From: Phycisphaerae bacterium RAS1
GTDB lineage: Bacteria; Planctomycetota; Phycisphaerae; UBA1845; Fen-1342
Reading direction: 5' to 3'
Assembly (NCBI GenBank): GCA_007859745.1
Contig: SMLU01000004.1
Location: 124,001 to 188,000, forward strand
Length of the DNA: 64,000 nt
The position numbers and the translations under genes were made by a program. Positions 16,431 through 24,671 of the stretch are shown here, piece after piece (position 1 is the first letter of the stretch; the number at the start of each line of letters is the position of its first letter). A model generated the notes under the pieces. That model had not been told where the DNA came from, ran no database searches, and saw only the letters and a list, made by a program, of their open reading frames with translations.

Positions 16431-16507
16431 TCCGCACAGCGGACCCTACGTCGATTGGTCCGCACCGCGGACCCTACGTAGATTGGTCCGCACAGCGGAC
16501 CCTACCT
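16431..16507. repeat. Family E, three tandem palindromes
   Basis: GGTCCGCACAGCGGACCCTA is repeated three times with a period of about 28 bases, between the convergent valS and SPFH genes. Each unit is a hairpin (GGTCCGC/GCGGACC), so the array could act as a bidirectional transcription barrier. Confidence 0.8.
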
Positions 16508-16514
16508 TACCACC

Positions 16515-17462
16515 TTACGCCTTGGCCGGCGCGCGCGGCGGCGGCGAGTGACCATCGGCCCGAGCCCGCACCTCGCCCGTCGTCAGCAGCGCCTGCGTGA
16601 TCTGATCCGCCATCGCGCTCATGCCTTCCGGGCTGTAGGGCACGAGCATGACCGTCGCCTTGCTGTGCGCGCCCACCGCGGTCACCGTGTCATAGTGCTG
16701 CGTCAGGAGCACCATCTTGGTCGCCTCTTCCGACGAAATGCCGGCTTCGGCGCAGGCCGCGACCGACTCCTTCAGGCCGTTGGCAATCGCCAGCCGCTGC
16801 CGCGCGATGCCCACGCCCTGCAACTCCTTGGCGCGCGCCTCGGCCTCGGCCTCGGCGATGACGCGAATCTTCTTGGCCTCGGCCTCGTTGCGGGCGGCCT
16901 CCTTGAGGCGGGCGCTGGCGTTGACCTGGTTCATGGCCTGCTTCACGGTCTCGTCCGGCTGAATGTCGTTCACCAGCGCCTGCATGATCGTGAAGCCGAA
17001 GTCCTGCATCGTCCCCTCCAGCCGCTCCTTCACCGCCGCCGCGATCTTTTCCTTTTCAGCGAAGACGTGGTCGATCGGCATTTCGGGAACCAGCGCGCGG
17101 ACGGTGTCGAAGACGTAGGAGCTGATCTGCTGATGCGGGTTGGTCAGCTTGTAGTGCGCCGCGAAGACGGCGTCCTCCGTCTCGCGGACGAAGAACTGCA
17201 CGGCGATGAGCAGGTCGACGAACACGTCGTCCTTGGTCTTGCTCTCGACCTTGATCTCCAGCTCGCGCACGCGGTGCGTCACGCGGGCCGCCACCCGGTC
17301 CAGAAGCGGTATCTTGAAATTCAGCCCCGGCGGCGCCACGCAGCAGAACTTGCCCAGCCGCTCGACGATCGCGTGCGTTTGCTGCTCGACGATGTACAGC
17401 CCGCTGAACAGGATGATCAGCGCGAAGACGCCCAGGACGATCGGGATAACGAACATGGTCAT
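16515..17462 (-). CDS. SPFH/band 7 (stomatin/HflC-like) membrane protein
   Basis: SPFH proteins form large membrane-associated oligomers that organise membrane domains or modulate proteases. This 315-residue protein has one N-terminal transmembrane helix (VIPIVLGVFALIILFSGLYI), then the band 7 domain beginning VEQQTHAIVERLGKF with PGLNFKIPLLDRVA. A long Ala/Glu-rich coiled-coil helix follows (NEAEAKKIRVIAEAEAEARA), then a stomatin-like tail. Its ATG overlaps the stop of the upstream zinc-ribbon gene (ATGA), implying translational coupling. No NfeD-type partner is present; the zinc-ribbon protein may take that place. Confidence 0.88.
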   Translation of the reverse strand: MTMFVIPIVLGVFALIILFSGLYIVEQQTHAIVERLGKFCCVAPPGLNFKIPLLDRVAARVTHRVRELEIKVESKTKDDVFVDLLIAVQFFVRETEDAVFAAHYKLTNPHQQISSYVFDTVRALVPEMPIDHVFAEKEKIAAAVKERLEGTMQDFGFTIMQALVNDIQPDETVKQAMNQVNASARLKEAARNEAEAKKIRVIAEAEAEARAKELQGVGIARQRLAIANGLKESVAACAEAGISSEEATKMVLLTQHYDTVTAVGAHSKATVMLVPYSPEGMSAMADQITQALLTTGEVRARADGHSPPPRAPAKA

Positions 17463-17947
17463 GTCCTTTCCGGGCTGTCGCCCGAAGGTCCGCCCGCCGG
17501 CGGGTACTTGGCGCCGGTCAGCGCGACGGTGACCTCTCGAACCGGCTCCGACAGGTCGTACGAGGGAAGCTCCAGCACGGCTTCGCCGCCACGCGGCAGA
17601 AGTCCGATTTCGCGCGTGGTAGAAATCACCGCCTCGCCCTTGTCGCCCAGCGCGTCGATCCGCACGGACACGTCCGTCAGGTCATATCCGGCGTTGAAGA
17701 GGCGCAGGCCGATTGTTTCACAACCGAGCACCAGCGGGCCGCCCCATGACGAACCGAACGTGAAGTAAAGGTCGCACGCGAAGCGGCAGCGAATCGCTCC
17801 TTCGGGCGCTGCGAGCGGCTGCGGATGGCGGACGCGGCCCGGCCCCGGCGGCCCGCCGCCCTCGGTCTGCAGGCTCAGCCCGCAGCGGGCGCAAAACTGC
17901 GCCACATCGACATTATCGGCACGACATCGCGGGCAATTGACCGCCAT
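17459..17947 (-). CDS. Zinc-ribbon protein coupled to SPFH gene
   Basis: The ATG at 17947 has GAGG six bases upstream; a GTG at 17962 is an alternative. The 162-residue protein begins with a zinc ribbon, VNCPRCRADN...QFCARCG (Cys5, 8, 19 and 22). A Pro/Gly linker and a beta-rich domain of about 100 residues follow, which could be Ig-like or a CARDB-type fold (LRLFNAGYDLTDVSVRIDAL and VLELPSYDLSEPVREVTVAL). There is no transmembrane helix. The four-base overlap with the SPFH gene suggests a stoichiometric partner at the membrane. Function unknown. Confidence 0.7.
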   Translation of the reverse strand: MAVNCPRCRADNVDVAQFCARCGLSLQTEGGGPPGPGRVRHPQPLAAPEGAIRCRFACDLYFTFGSSWGGPLVLGCETIGLRLFNAGYDLTDVSVRIDALGDKGEAVISTTREIGLLPRGGEAVLELPSYDLSEPVREVTVALTGAKYPPAGGPSGDSPERT

Positions 17948-18318
17948 TCGCTGCCTCGCCACGTCGGCGATCGGCGGGCCCGATCTGAACCGGCCGACGC
18001 CCCGAACTTGATGGTAGTGTACAACACGCCGTGGGCGTTGGAATTAGATTGCGTACCGCCGTTTGTAACTGCCGGGCGCGGGCATGGCAGGATGCAGCCC
18101 AATAGAGGTTGCGATTGACGGCGTCTTTCCGAACCCGCCGCGCCGAGCGGCGGGTTGACGATGGTCAGCGATCGGCGCCCCACCGGCCGCGGACGTCACC
18201 CCGCCGCTTGGCGCGGCGGGTTCGGACTGATCGCCGCCGAAAGCCGAATGCACCCGATCAGCACTTGCATAGCGCCGACGCGCGCGGCGCGGCCGGCTCT
18301 CCGTGTATTCTACGCGGT
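17948..18318. other. Divergent intergenic region with a family B element
   Basis: No gene is seen. A full family B element (18128-18226) with the upstream flank ATAGAGGTTGCGAT (18102-18115) occupies the centre. A TATTCT hexamer at 18305-18310 lies eight bases before the next start codon. Confidence 0.55.
18128..18226. repeat. Family B bipartite palindromic element, full copy
   Basis: This is a 99-base copy, nearly identical in arms and spacer to 5112-5210, including the 5' flank. It lies between divergent genes. Confidence 0.87.
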
Positions 18319-20454
18319 ATGGCGAACACGGCTGCTCGATGCAGGCGTTGGGGAGTCTTGGTTGTCGGTGCTGCGGCGCTCGCGGGGAGCGTGGCGCTTG
18401 TCACCGTTTCATATCGCGCCGTGCACGACAGGCCCCGAATCGACGCGACTGCCGCGAATGGAGTCTTCTTTGAGCTTCGAAAGCAGTACGAACAGCTTTC
18501 CCGCCAGATCGCGCTGCGCCCGCACGAGGCGATGCTCTATCTGCGGCGCGGGCGCGTGTGCGCCAAACTGGTACTCCTCGAAAACCCAGGAGACCGCGTC
18601 CTCGCTTGCGCCGGCGCGTTGGAGGACTACCGCGCCGCGTATGAGCGCGGCGGCGGGCACTGGAACTTCCCTTTCGGCGAGCTGAACCCTCTCAACCCAG
18701 CCTCGCTGACGCCGACGACGGCGCCGGCCTTCCCGGGCGCGCCGCCCGATCGCATCGTTCAGGCGCAGGCACTGGCCGATGCAGCCCGGGCGACCCTCTG
18801 GATATACCGCGTGGACCTGGCCAAGCTCCTGCTGGCGCGGGCGGCCGAAGTCAACGCCGACGAGCCGCTGGTGCGAATCGAGCAGCTTCGATTCAGCGGC
18901 TTTGACGACCGCCCCTGGAGCGAGGTGTCGACGGAGTTGCAGGCATTGGGCGCCGACGCCGCCCTGAGCGAATCGCCGGAGTACTGGTCAGCCCTGGCAT
19001 TCGCTCATCGACAGAACCGCGACTTCGCCAAGTCTCGCCAAGCCCTGTCCCGGGCGCGGGCGCTCGATCCGCTCGACCCGGCGGTTCAACAGGCGCTGGC
19101 GATGCTCGAGCACATCTCCGACGCGGACAAGCCCGGCGGGGATGTAGCCGCCCGCTCGCTACAGACCGACCCGTGGGAGATCTTCATCTCACTCAGGACG
19201 GCCCGCGCGCTGTTGCAGAGCGAACGCCCGGCCGACGCGAAGGCGGTGATTTCTCAGGTGCTGCAAGTCGCGCCGGCGTTCCCCGACGCCCTGTTCGAAC
19301 TTGCCGTGTGTCACCACGAGCTGCGCGAATTCCAGAAGGCGATCGAAGTCTACGACAAGCTGCTGAAGCTCACGCCTTTCAACGCCTCGGCCCACACGAA
19401 CAAGGGGCTGGCGTATCAGGAGCTGGGGCAGTTTCGCCCGGCGCTGGCCGCGCAGGAGGCGGCGCTGCTCATCGACCCGAAGAACAAGCGCTATCGACTT
19501 CGCTGCGCTAACGTGCTGCGCGAACTGGAGAAACTGCCCGCGGCGGAAAAGATGTACCGGGCAGCGCTGGAGATCGACCCCAGCCTCGTCGAAGCATCGA
19601 ACGGCCTGGGAGGCGTTCTTTTCGACCAGCAGCGCATTGCCGACGCGCGCGCCGTTTTCGAGGCCGTGCTCGAACGCCAGCCGAACGAGGTCGTCGCGCT
19701 GCTGGCGATGGGGGCGCTCGCGGAGCAGGACAGGCAATACGACGCAGCGATTGCCTACATGCGCCGAGCCGTCGGCGCTGCGCCCGCCAGCGACCGGGCG
19801 CTTGGCGGTCTGGCGAGCGTGCTGCTGCACGCCGACCGCTGGGACGAATTGTGTGCGGAGGTCCAAGCCACTCTGGACCGGGCGCCCCAGCGGGTCGTCG
19901 CGTATCAATGGCGCGCCTTGTGCCACGCGCATGCGGGACGCTTCGACGACGCACTGGCGGACTACGACCACTGCATCAGACTGGCCCCAACCGACGCAAA
20001 CGCCCATGCCTTCCGCGGCGCCATGCGACTGCTGCTGAATCAGCCAGCACCGGCGGCGTTGGCGGATTTTGACCAGGCGCTCCGGATTCAGCCGAACTTC
20101 GTCTTCGCCGCCGAGATGGCATGGGTCGCAGGACGCGACACCGGTCGAAACGACCCGGAAGCGCCGGTCAAGCGGGCGCTCGAGGAATCGCCGGCTGCCA
20201 ACACGTGGGGCCGCAACCTGCTCCGCTTCGTACTGGGCAGGTTAGAGGCAGAAGAGCTTTGCGATCAGGCGAAGACGAAGCAGCAGCAATGCGAGGCGTT
20301 CTACATCATCGGCGAGAAATCGCGGCTGATCGATGGCATCGATGCGGGACGTCCGTGGTTCGAACGGTGCAAGGAGCTGTCGACACCGGATTTCGAGACG
20401 TTTCTGGCGCGATGGCGATTGCGCTCGGACGCCGACGCGCCCGGCGGCCGCTGA
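18319..20454 (+). CDS. Membrane-anchored TPR-repeat protein
   Basis: The ATG at 18319 is chosen because the frame upstream runs through the family B repeat. The 711 residues begin with a short basic N-terminus and one transmembrane helix (WGVLVVGAAALAGSVALVTV). A long solenoid of tetratricopeptide repeats follows, seen as recurring A..Y..AL.L.P patterns such as EFQKAIEVYDKLLKLTPFNA, AHTNKGLAYQELGQF and RFDDALADYDHCIRLAPTDA. TPR solenoids bind proteins; partner and role are unknown. The DUF4032 gene follows after 75 bases. Confidence 0.8.
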   Translation: MANTAARCRRWGVLVVGAAALAGSVALVTVSYRAVHDRPRIDATAANGVFFELRKQYEQLSRQIALRPHEAMLYLRRGRVCAKLVLLENPGDRVLACAGALEDYRAAYERGGGHWNFPFGELNPLNPASLTPTTAPAFPGAPPDRIVQAQALADAARATLWIYRVDLAKLLLARAAEVNADEPLVRIEQLRFSGFDDRPWSEVSTELQALGADAALSESPEYWSALAFAHRQNRDFAKSRQALSRARALDPLDPAVQQALAMLEHISDADKPGGDVAARSLQTDPWEIFISLRTARALLQSERPADAKAVISQVLQVAPAFPDALFELAVCHHELREFQKAIEVYDKLLKLTPFNASAHTNKGLAYQELGQFRPALAAQEAALLIDPKNKRYRLRCANVLRELEKLPAAEKMYRAALEIDPSLVEASNGLGGVLFDQQRIADARAVFEAVLERQPNEVVALLAMGALAEQDRQYDAAIAYMRRAVGAAPASDRALGGLASVLLHADRWDELCAEVQATLDRAPQRVVAYQWRALCHAHAGRFDDALADYDHCIRLAPTDANAHAFRGAMRLLLNQPAPAALADFDQALRIQPNFVFAAEMAWVAGRDTGRNDPEAPVKRALEESPAANTWGRNLLRFVLGRLEAEELCDQAKTKQQQCEAFYIIGEKSRLIDGIDAGRPWFERCKELSTPDFETFLARWRLRSDADAPGGR

Positions 20455-20529
20455 CGCCGCCCGCACTTGCAGGCAAACTCCGCGTACGCCGTGAAGCCGG
20501 CCGCGCGTCGCAGCATCGTGAGGTTCGCC

Positions 20530-21774
20530 ATGCCGGACACTTCGCCCGCTCCCGCCGGGTTCCAGTCCACGCTCCGCCCGGGCTACCCGGATTTGCTTGA
20601 CCTGCCCTGGTCGCTGCCGCTGGAACGCTGGACGGGCGTCTGCCCGCGGATCGAGGAGGTTCCCCGCGGCGACTCGCGGCATCCGGTCGTGTTCGTCAAT
20701 TACGACGAGACGCTCTACGCGCTCAAAGAGCTGCCCGAAGCGCTGGCGGCCCGCGAGTACCAGGCGCTGCGCGACATGGAGGAGCGGCGGCTGCCGGTGG
20801 TCACCCCGGTCGGGCACGTCCTGGTGCGCCGCGCGGATGGGGCGGCGTCGATCGTCGTCACGCGCTTCCTCGAACACTCGCTGCCGTACCACGCGCTGTT
20901 CATGCGCAGCGGCCTGTCGCGCTATCGCGATCACCTGCTGGACGCGCTGGCGGGATTGCTCGTGCAGCTTCACCTGGCGGGCGTCTTCTGGGGCGACTGC
21001 TCGCTGAACAACACGCTCTTCCGCCGCGACGCCGGACGGCTGAACGCCTACCTCGTGGACGCCGAGACATCGGAGGTGCGGCCGTCGCTGTCGAACCAGA
21101 TGCGCGAGTTCGACCTCGATCTCACGCGCGAGAACGTCTGCGGCGGGTTGGAAGACCTGGTTGCGGCGGGAGCGCTGCCGGAAAGCTATCCCACGGTCGA
21201 AACGGCGTCGGCGATTCGCGATCGCTACGAGCGGCTGTGGAACGAGATTACGCGCGAGGAGCTGGTCGGCGCGGGCGAGCGCTACCGCATTCAGGAGCGA
21301 ATCCGCGCGCTCAATCAACTGGGATTCTCGGTCGACTCGGTCGAGCTGCTCGGCGCCGACGGCGGCCAGCATCTGCGGCTCAAAGCAGTGGTGACGGATC
21401 GCAGCTTTCACCGCGACCTCCTGCACTCGCTTACCGGACTGGAGGCCGAGGAGATGCAGGCGCGGCAGATGCTGAACGAAATCAACGAACGCCGGGCGGC
21501 GCTCTCGTCCGCGTCGAACCGCAGCACGTCGCTCTCGGGGGCGGCGTACGAGTGGCTGAACCAGACCTACCTGCCGACGCTCCGCCGCCTGCGGCCGCTG
21601 GCCGACGCGGAGGCTGACCCGTGCGAGCTGTATTGCCAGGTGCTGGAGCACAAGTGGTACCTGTCGGAGCAGGCCAAGCGCGACGTAGGGCACGCGACGG
21701 CGGTTGAGGATTTCATCAAGCGCTTCGGCGGGGCGGGGGATAGCGGCCGGCCGCGGGGGATGAGGAGCGGCTGA
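20530..21774 (+). CDS. DUF4032 / LPS-kinase-like protein
   Basis: I place the start at ATG 20530 (MPDTSPAP), preceded by GAGG, giving 414 residues. The central part has protein-kinase-like features of the WaaP/Kdo-kinase group: LYALKELPE resembles the ATP-anchoring Lys strand, LAGVFWGDCSLNNTLFRRD the catalytic loop (Asp and Asn) and YLVDAETSEVRP the metal-binding Asp. The FWGDCSLNNTLFRRDAG signature and the C-terminal region (YEWLNQTYLPTLRRL, EHKWYLSEQAKRDVG) match my memory of the DUF4032 family. The substrate is unknown. The TPR gene just upstream may be functionally linked. Confidence 0.72.
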   Translation: MPDTSPAPAGFQSTLRPGYPDLLDLPWSLPLERWTGVCPRIEEVPRGDSRHPVVFVNYDETLYALKELPEALAAREYQALRDMEERRLPVVTPVGHVLVRRADGAASIVVTRFLEHSLPYHALFMRSGLSRYRDHLLDALAGLLVQLHLAGVFWGDCSLNNTLFRRDAGRLNAYLVDAETSEVRPSLSNQMREFDLDLTRENVCGGLEDLVAAGALPESYPTVETASAIRDRYERLWNEITREELVGAGERYRIQERIRALNQLGFSVDSVELLGADGGQHLRLKAVVTDRSFHRDLLHSLTGLEAEEMQARQMLNEINERRAALSSASNRSTSLSGAAYEWLNQTYLPTLRRLRPLADAEADPCELYCQVLEHKWYLSEQAKRDVGHATAVEDFIKRFGGAGDSGRPRGMRSG

Positions 21775-21775
21775 C

Positions 21776-21833
21776 AGAACCCGCCACGGAAGTGGCGGGC
21801 GAGCAGGCCCCGCACTCCCGTGCGGGGTTCTGA
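21776..21833. repeat. Family G paired hairpins
   Basis: Two adjacent palindromes, CCCGCCACGGAAGTGGCGGG and CCCCGCACTCCCGTGCGGGG, are bounded by an AGAAC/GTTCT outer pair. They follow directly after the DUF4032 stop and may serve as a terminator. Confidence 0.7.
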
Positions 21834-21915
21834 TAGGAGTTCTAAGAAACGGCCGTGAAGGTCGCGGCGATCGTTCGCTCCATTCTGTGGACCTTTACAC
21901 GGAATGGAGATGCCC

Positions 21916-23598
21916 ATGGCTCGCACAACCCGTTCAATCACGATGGCCGGCCTCGCGTTCGGAACCGTTCTGGCCGCGTCGCCGCCGGCCGGCGCCGCGG
22001 ATCATCACGTCGCGGTGAACGGCGATAACGCCGCCGCGACCGGGGCGGCCGCCCGGCCCTGGGGCACCATCGCGGCGGCGCTGCAGGCGGCCCAATCCGG
22101 AGACACGCTGATTCTTCATGCCGGCACCTACCGCGAGCCGGTGCGCGTGCTGCTTCCGAACATCACGATCCAATCGGCGGACAACGAGAAGGCTGTCATC
22201 GAGTGGGGTTTCGGCGAAGCGGATTCGCCCGACGTCTGCGTTCACTTTGACGTGGACGCCTCCAACGGCACGCTGCGCGGGCTCGAAATCGTCGGCGGGT
22301 ACTACTGCGTGAAGATGGAGACGCGCTGGGACTGGGGCGGGCCCGACCGCAACGGCGTCTCCAACATGCTGATCGAGGACTGCAAGCTGTCCGGCAGCGG
22401 CCGCGACTGCATCAAGATCACGCCGCAGTGCAACGGCGTGACGATTCGCCGCTGCGAAATCTTCAACTCGGGGCAGCTCTATCCGCCGGGCACGCCGTCT
22501 GACAACAAGAACGCGGAGGGAATTGACGTCACCGGCGGCAACCGCGTGCTGGTGCAGGATTGCTACGTGCACGACACGGCGACGACGGGCATCTACTTCA
22601 AGGGCGGCGCCGCGGACTGCGTGGTCGAGCGCACGCGCGTGTCGCGCTGCGGGGCGGCGGGCATCCTGCTGGGTTTTGACACCAGCCCTGAGTTCTTCGA
22701 CACGGTCGCGAATCCGGAGTACTACGAGTGCGTCCGCGGAATCGTGCGCAACTGCATCATCGAGGACACGAACTACTCCGGCATCGGTTTCTACGCCGCC
22801 CGCGACGCGCTGGCCGCGAACAACACGATCATCAACACCGCCAAGATCGGCCACAGCCCGATTTACTTCGGCATCACGTTCCAGGATTGGGTGGAGGAGG
22901 CCGGGCGGCCGGCGTGCAAGGGCGTCACGATTTTGAACAACGTCGTCGCTCAATTGGAGTCGATCGCGCAGCCGGTCGTATACGTCCGCTATTCGGCCGA
23001 GCTCGGCGGCTTGTCCGGACTCGACGGTATGCCGCTGATGAGCAACAACCTCTACTTCACCGCGGGCGCGGCGCCGCGCTTCGGCGACGCCCGGCCGGGA
23101 AGCCCGCTGACCGACGCCGATTTCGACGCCTGGCAGATGCACATTTACGGCGACGCCGGCTCGCTCGTGGCCGACCCGCTGCTGGACGACGAGGGACGGC
23201 CGATGGCGGCCAGCCCGGCGCGCGATAGTGGCGTGACGCTTGAGGAAGTGATGGACGATTTCGACGGCGACGCTCGCGTCGCCCCGTACGACATCGGCGC
23301 CGACGAGTTCGCCGCGACCCCCGCGCCTACGCCAACGCCGATTCCGACTCCGACTCCTACTCCGACCCCTACCCCGCCACCCACGCCGATACCTACTCCG
23401 ACGCCGACGCCCACTCCGACTCCCACACCGACTCCACCGGTCGCCCGTGAGACGCCGGCGCGCGACCCAGCTCAGCCGGAATCCGTGGGCGCTGAGATCG
23501 AGAGCATCAGTGGCGGGCTGTGTCCGGCGACGGCGCTGGCGACGATGGCGCTGGGGCTGCTTGGACTGTGCTGCTCAAACGCGCGTCGAGCACGGTGA
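21916..23598 (+). CDS. Secreted right-handed beta-helix protein with Thr-Pro linker and C-terminal anchor
   Basis: Among three nearby ATG codons (21904, 21910, 21916) I choose 21916 because GGAG lies six bases upstream. The 560 residues start with a signal peptide (ITMAGLAFGTVLAASPPAGAA). A DUF1565-like/pectate-lyase-type parallel beta-helix follows, with repeated asparagine-rich turns (NMLIEDCKLSGSGRDCIKIT, VLVQDCYVHDTATTGIYFKG, VRNCIIEDTNYSGIGFYAAR). After the helix comes a linker of about 45 residues built from Thr-Pro repeats, then GGLCPATALATMALGLLGLCC and a basic tail. That tripartite end looks like a C-terminal sorting or anchoring signal. A carbohydrate-binding or carbohydrate-cleaving role is possible, but no catalytic residues can be assigned. 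Confidence 0.75.
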   Translation: MARTTRSITMAGLAFGTVLAASPPAGAADHHVAVNGDNAAATGAAARPWGTIAAALQAAQSGDTLILHAGTYREPVRVLLPNITIQSADNEKAVIEWGFGEADSPDVCVHFDVDASNGTLRGLEIVGGYYCVKMETRWDWGGPDRNGVSNMLIEDCKLSGSGRDCIKITPQCNGVTIRRCEIFNSGQLYPPGTPSDNKNAEGIDVTGGNRVLVQDCYVHDTATTGIYFKGGAADCVVERTRVSRCGAAGILLGFDTSPEFFDTVANPEYYECVRGIVRNCIIEDTNYSGIGFYAARDALAANNTIINTAKIGHSPIYFGITFQDWVEEAGRPACKGVTILNNVVAQLESIAQPVVYVRYSAELGGLSGLDGMPLMSNNLYFTAGAAPRFGDARPGSPLTDADFDAWQMHIYGDAGSLVADPLLDDEGRPMAASPARDSGVTLEEVMDDFDGDARVAPYDIGADEFAATPAPTPTPIPTPTPTPTPTPPPTPIPTPTPTPTPTPTPTPPVARETPARDPAQPESVGAEIESISGGLCPATALATMALGLLGLCCSNARRAR

Positions 23599-23629
23599 AC
23601 TGCAGCCAGGGCCGCCGCCGGGCCGTTTT

Positions 23630-23728
23630 TCCGAACCCGCCGCGCGAAGCGGCGGGGTGACGATCAGAAGCGAGCGGCGCCACACCGGCCGGGGACGTCG
23701 ACCCGCCGCTTGGCGCGGCGGGTTCGGA
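23630..23728. repeat. Family B bipartite palindromic element, full copy
   Basis: This is a 99-base copy. The left arm has one change (CGCGAAGCGG instead of CGCCAAGCGG) and the right arm matches the consensus. Confidence 0.86.
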
Positions 23729-23852
23729 CAGTGAGGCCCGCCGAGCCGGCCAAGGCATGCCCGCCGAGCCGGCCCACATGTCTGGTGACACCGACCCCCA
23801 CTCACCCAGCGAAGCCACACCCAAACCGCACGCACCGCCCACCCATCCCAGA

Positions 23853-23968
23853 CTAGAAACTATCCCAAAACTCTCTCCGAGCCGCGACGGCGAGGGAGCG
23901 GGGACCTAGGAACCACTTGCTTACGCGCGCGGCTCGGATCGAAAACAGGGTTCTGGGATAGCTTCTAG
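23853..23968. mobile_element. MITE-like element with CTAG-ended inverted repeats
   Basis: The 116-base element begins CTAGAAACTATCCCAAAAC and ends with the reverse complement of CTAGAAGCTATCCCAGAAC, giving 19-base terminal inverted repeats with two mismatches. Inside are a left-type and a right-type family A arm (CCGAGCCGCGACGGCGAGGG and CGCGCGCGGCTCGGA). This is the only copy in the window where family A palindromes sit within clear outer terminal repeats. No transposase is encoded. Confidence 0.7.
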
Positions 23969-24065
23969 TGCCCCCCAACGCCGCAGCGGCGGTACGTAGA
24001 CGCTTCCGCGCCGATCAAGATAGAATCCGTTGTTCGCAAGTCCCCTTGTCGGGCCCGAGCCGCGT

Positions 24066-24671
24066 ATGGAACACGATCCGCTGGCCACGTCGCAGCTCAC
24101 CGATCAGGACCGCCGCCTGCTCGATCGGCTCATCGCCGGCGACGAAGCGGCCGCGGCCGAGATCGACCAGCGCTTTGGCCAGGAGCTGCGCCTCTTCTGC
24201 CGGCGGATGCTAGGCGACGCGGCCGGCGCCGAAGACATCGTGCAGGACGTGTTCTGCACCTGCTGCAAGGTCGGCCCCGAGTCGCTGCCGACACGCAGCG
24301 TCCGCGCCTGGCTCTACCAGATCGCCCGCCGCCGCTGCATCGACGTGCGGCGGCGGCAGAACCGCACCGGCGGGGACGCGGCGGCGGCGGTGCGGCGCGT
24401 GCAACCGGGGTTCGACAACGCGATCGACCCGCTGACGACGCCGGCGGGCAAGGCGCTGAAGCGCGACCGGGCGGCGAAGCTCCTGGCGCTGCTTGACGAT
24501 CTCGACGACGATTTGCGGACGGTCGTCGTCATGCGCTACTTCCAGAACCTGCCGCGCGACGAAATCGCCGAAGCGGTCGGTCTGACCTTGGCCGGCACGA
24601 AGGCCCGCCTGAGCAAGGCCATGGACCTGCTGCGCGACAAGCTGACGCAGCTCGACGACTCCGGCACATGA
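24066..24671 (+). CDS. ECF-type RNA polymerase sigma factor
   Basis: This 201-residue sigma70-family protein has only regions 2 and 4. Region 2 includes EIDQRFGQELRLFCRRMLGDAAGAEDIVQDVF and SVRAWLYQIARRRCIDVRRR. Region 4 is RTVVVMRYFQNLPRDEIAEAVGLTLAGTKARLSKAM, a helix-turn-helix. Translation starts at ATG 24066. Its stop overlaps the ATG of the kinase gene (ATGA), so the two are translationally coupled. ECF sigma factors paired with Ser/Thr kinases are characteristic of planctomycetes. Activity is probably controlled by the partner protein. Confidence 0.88.
   Translation: MEHDPLATSQLTDQDRRLLDRLIAGDEAAAAEIDQRFGQELRLFCRRMLGDAAGAEDIVQDVFCTCCKVGPESLPTRSVRAWLYQIARRRCIDVRRRQNRTGGDAAAAVRRVQPGFDNAIDPLTTPAGKALKRDRAAKLLALLDDLDDDLRTVVVMRYFQNLPRDEIAEAVGLTLAGTKARLSKAMDLLRDKLTQLDDSGT

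Larger units (their letters stand above)
23599..24065. other. Repeat-filled intergenic region
   Basis: No gene is seen. The gap contains a full family B element (23630-23728) and a terminal-inverted-repeat element carrying family A palindromes (23853-23968). A TAGAAT hexamer at 24021-24026 may belong to the sigma-factor promoter. Confidence 0.55.

Noticed and set aside
14410-16437. A long open frame on the minus strand opposite the 3' half of valS (675 codons)
   Set aside because: It has no recognisable domain, is antisense to clear synthetase motifs and is open only because of codon bias in GC-rich DNA.
18109-18318. A 70-residue N-terminal extension of the TPR protein
   Set aside because: It is a translation of the family B element; the transmembrane segment begins after ATG 18319.
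23320-23450. A CRISPR or minisatellite at the Thr-Pro region
   Set aside because: The DNA repeat is simply the codons of a Thr-Pro linker in frame with a signal-peptide-bearing protein.
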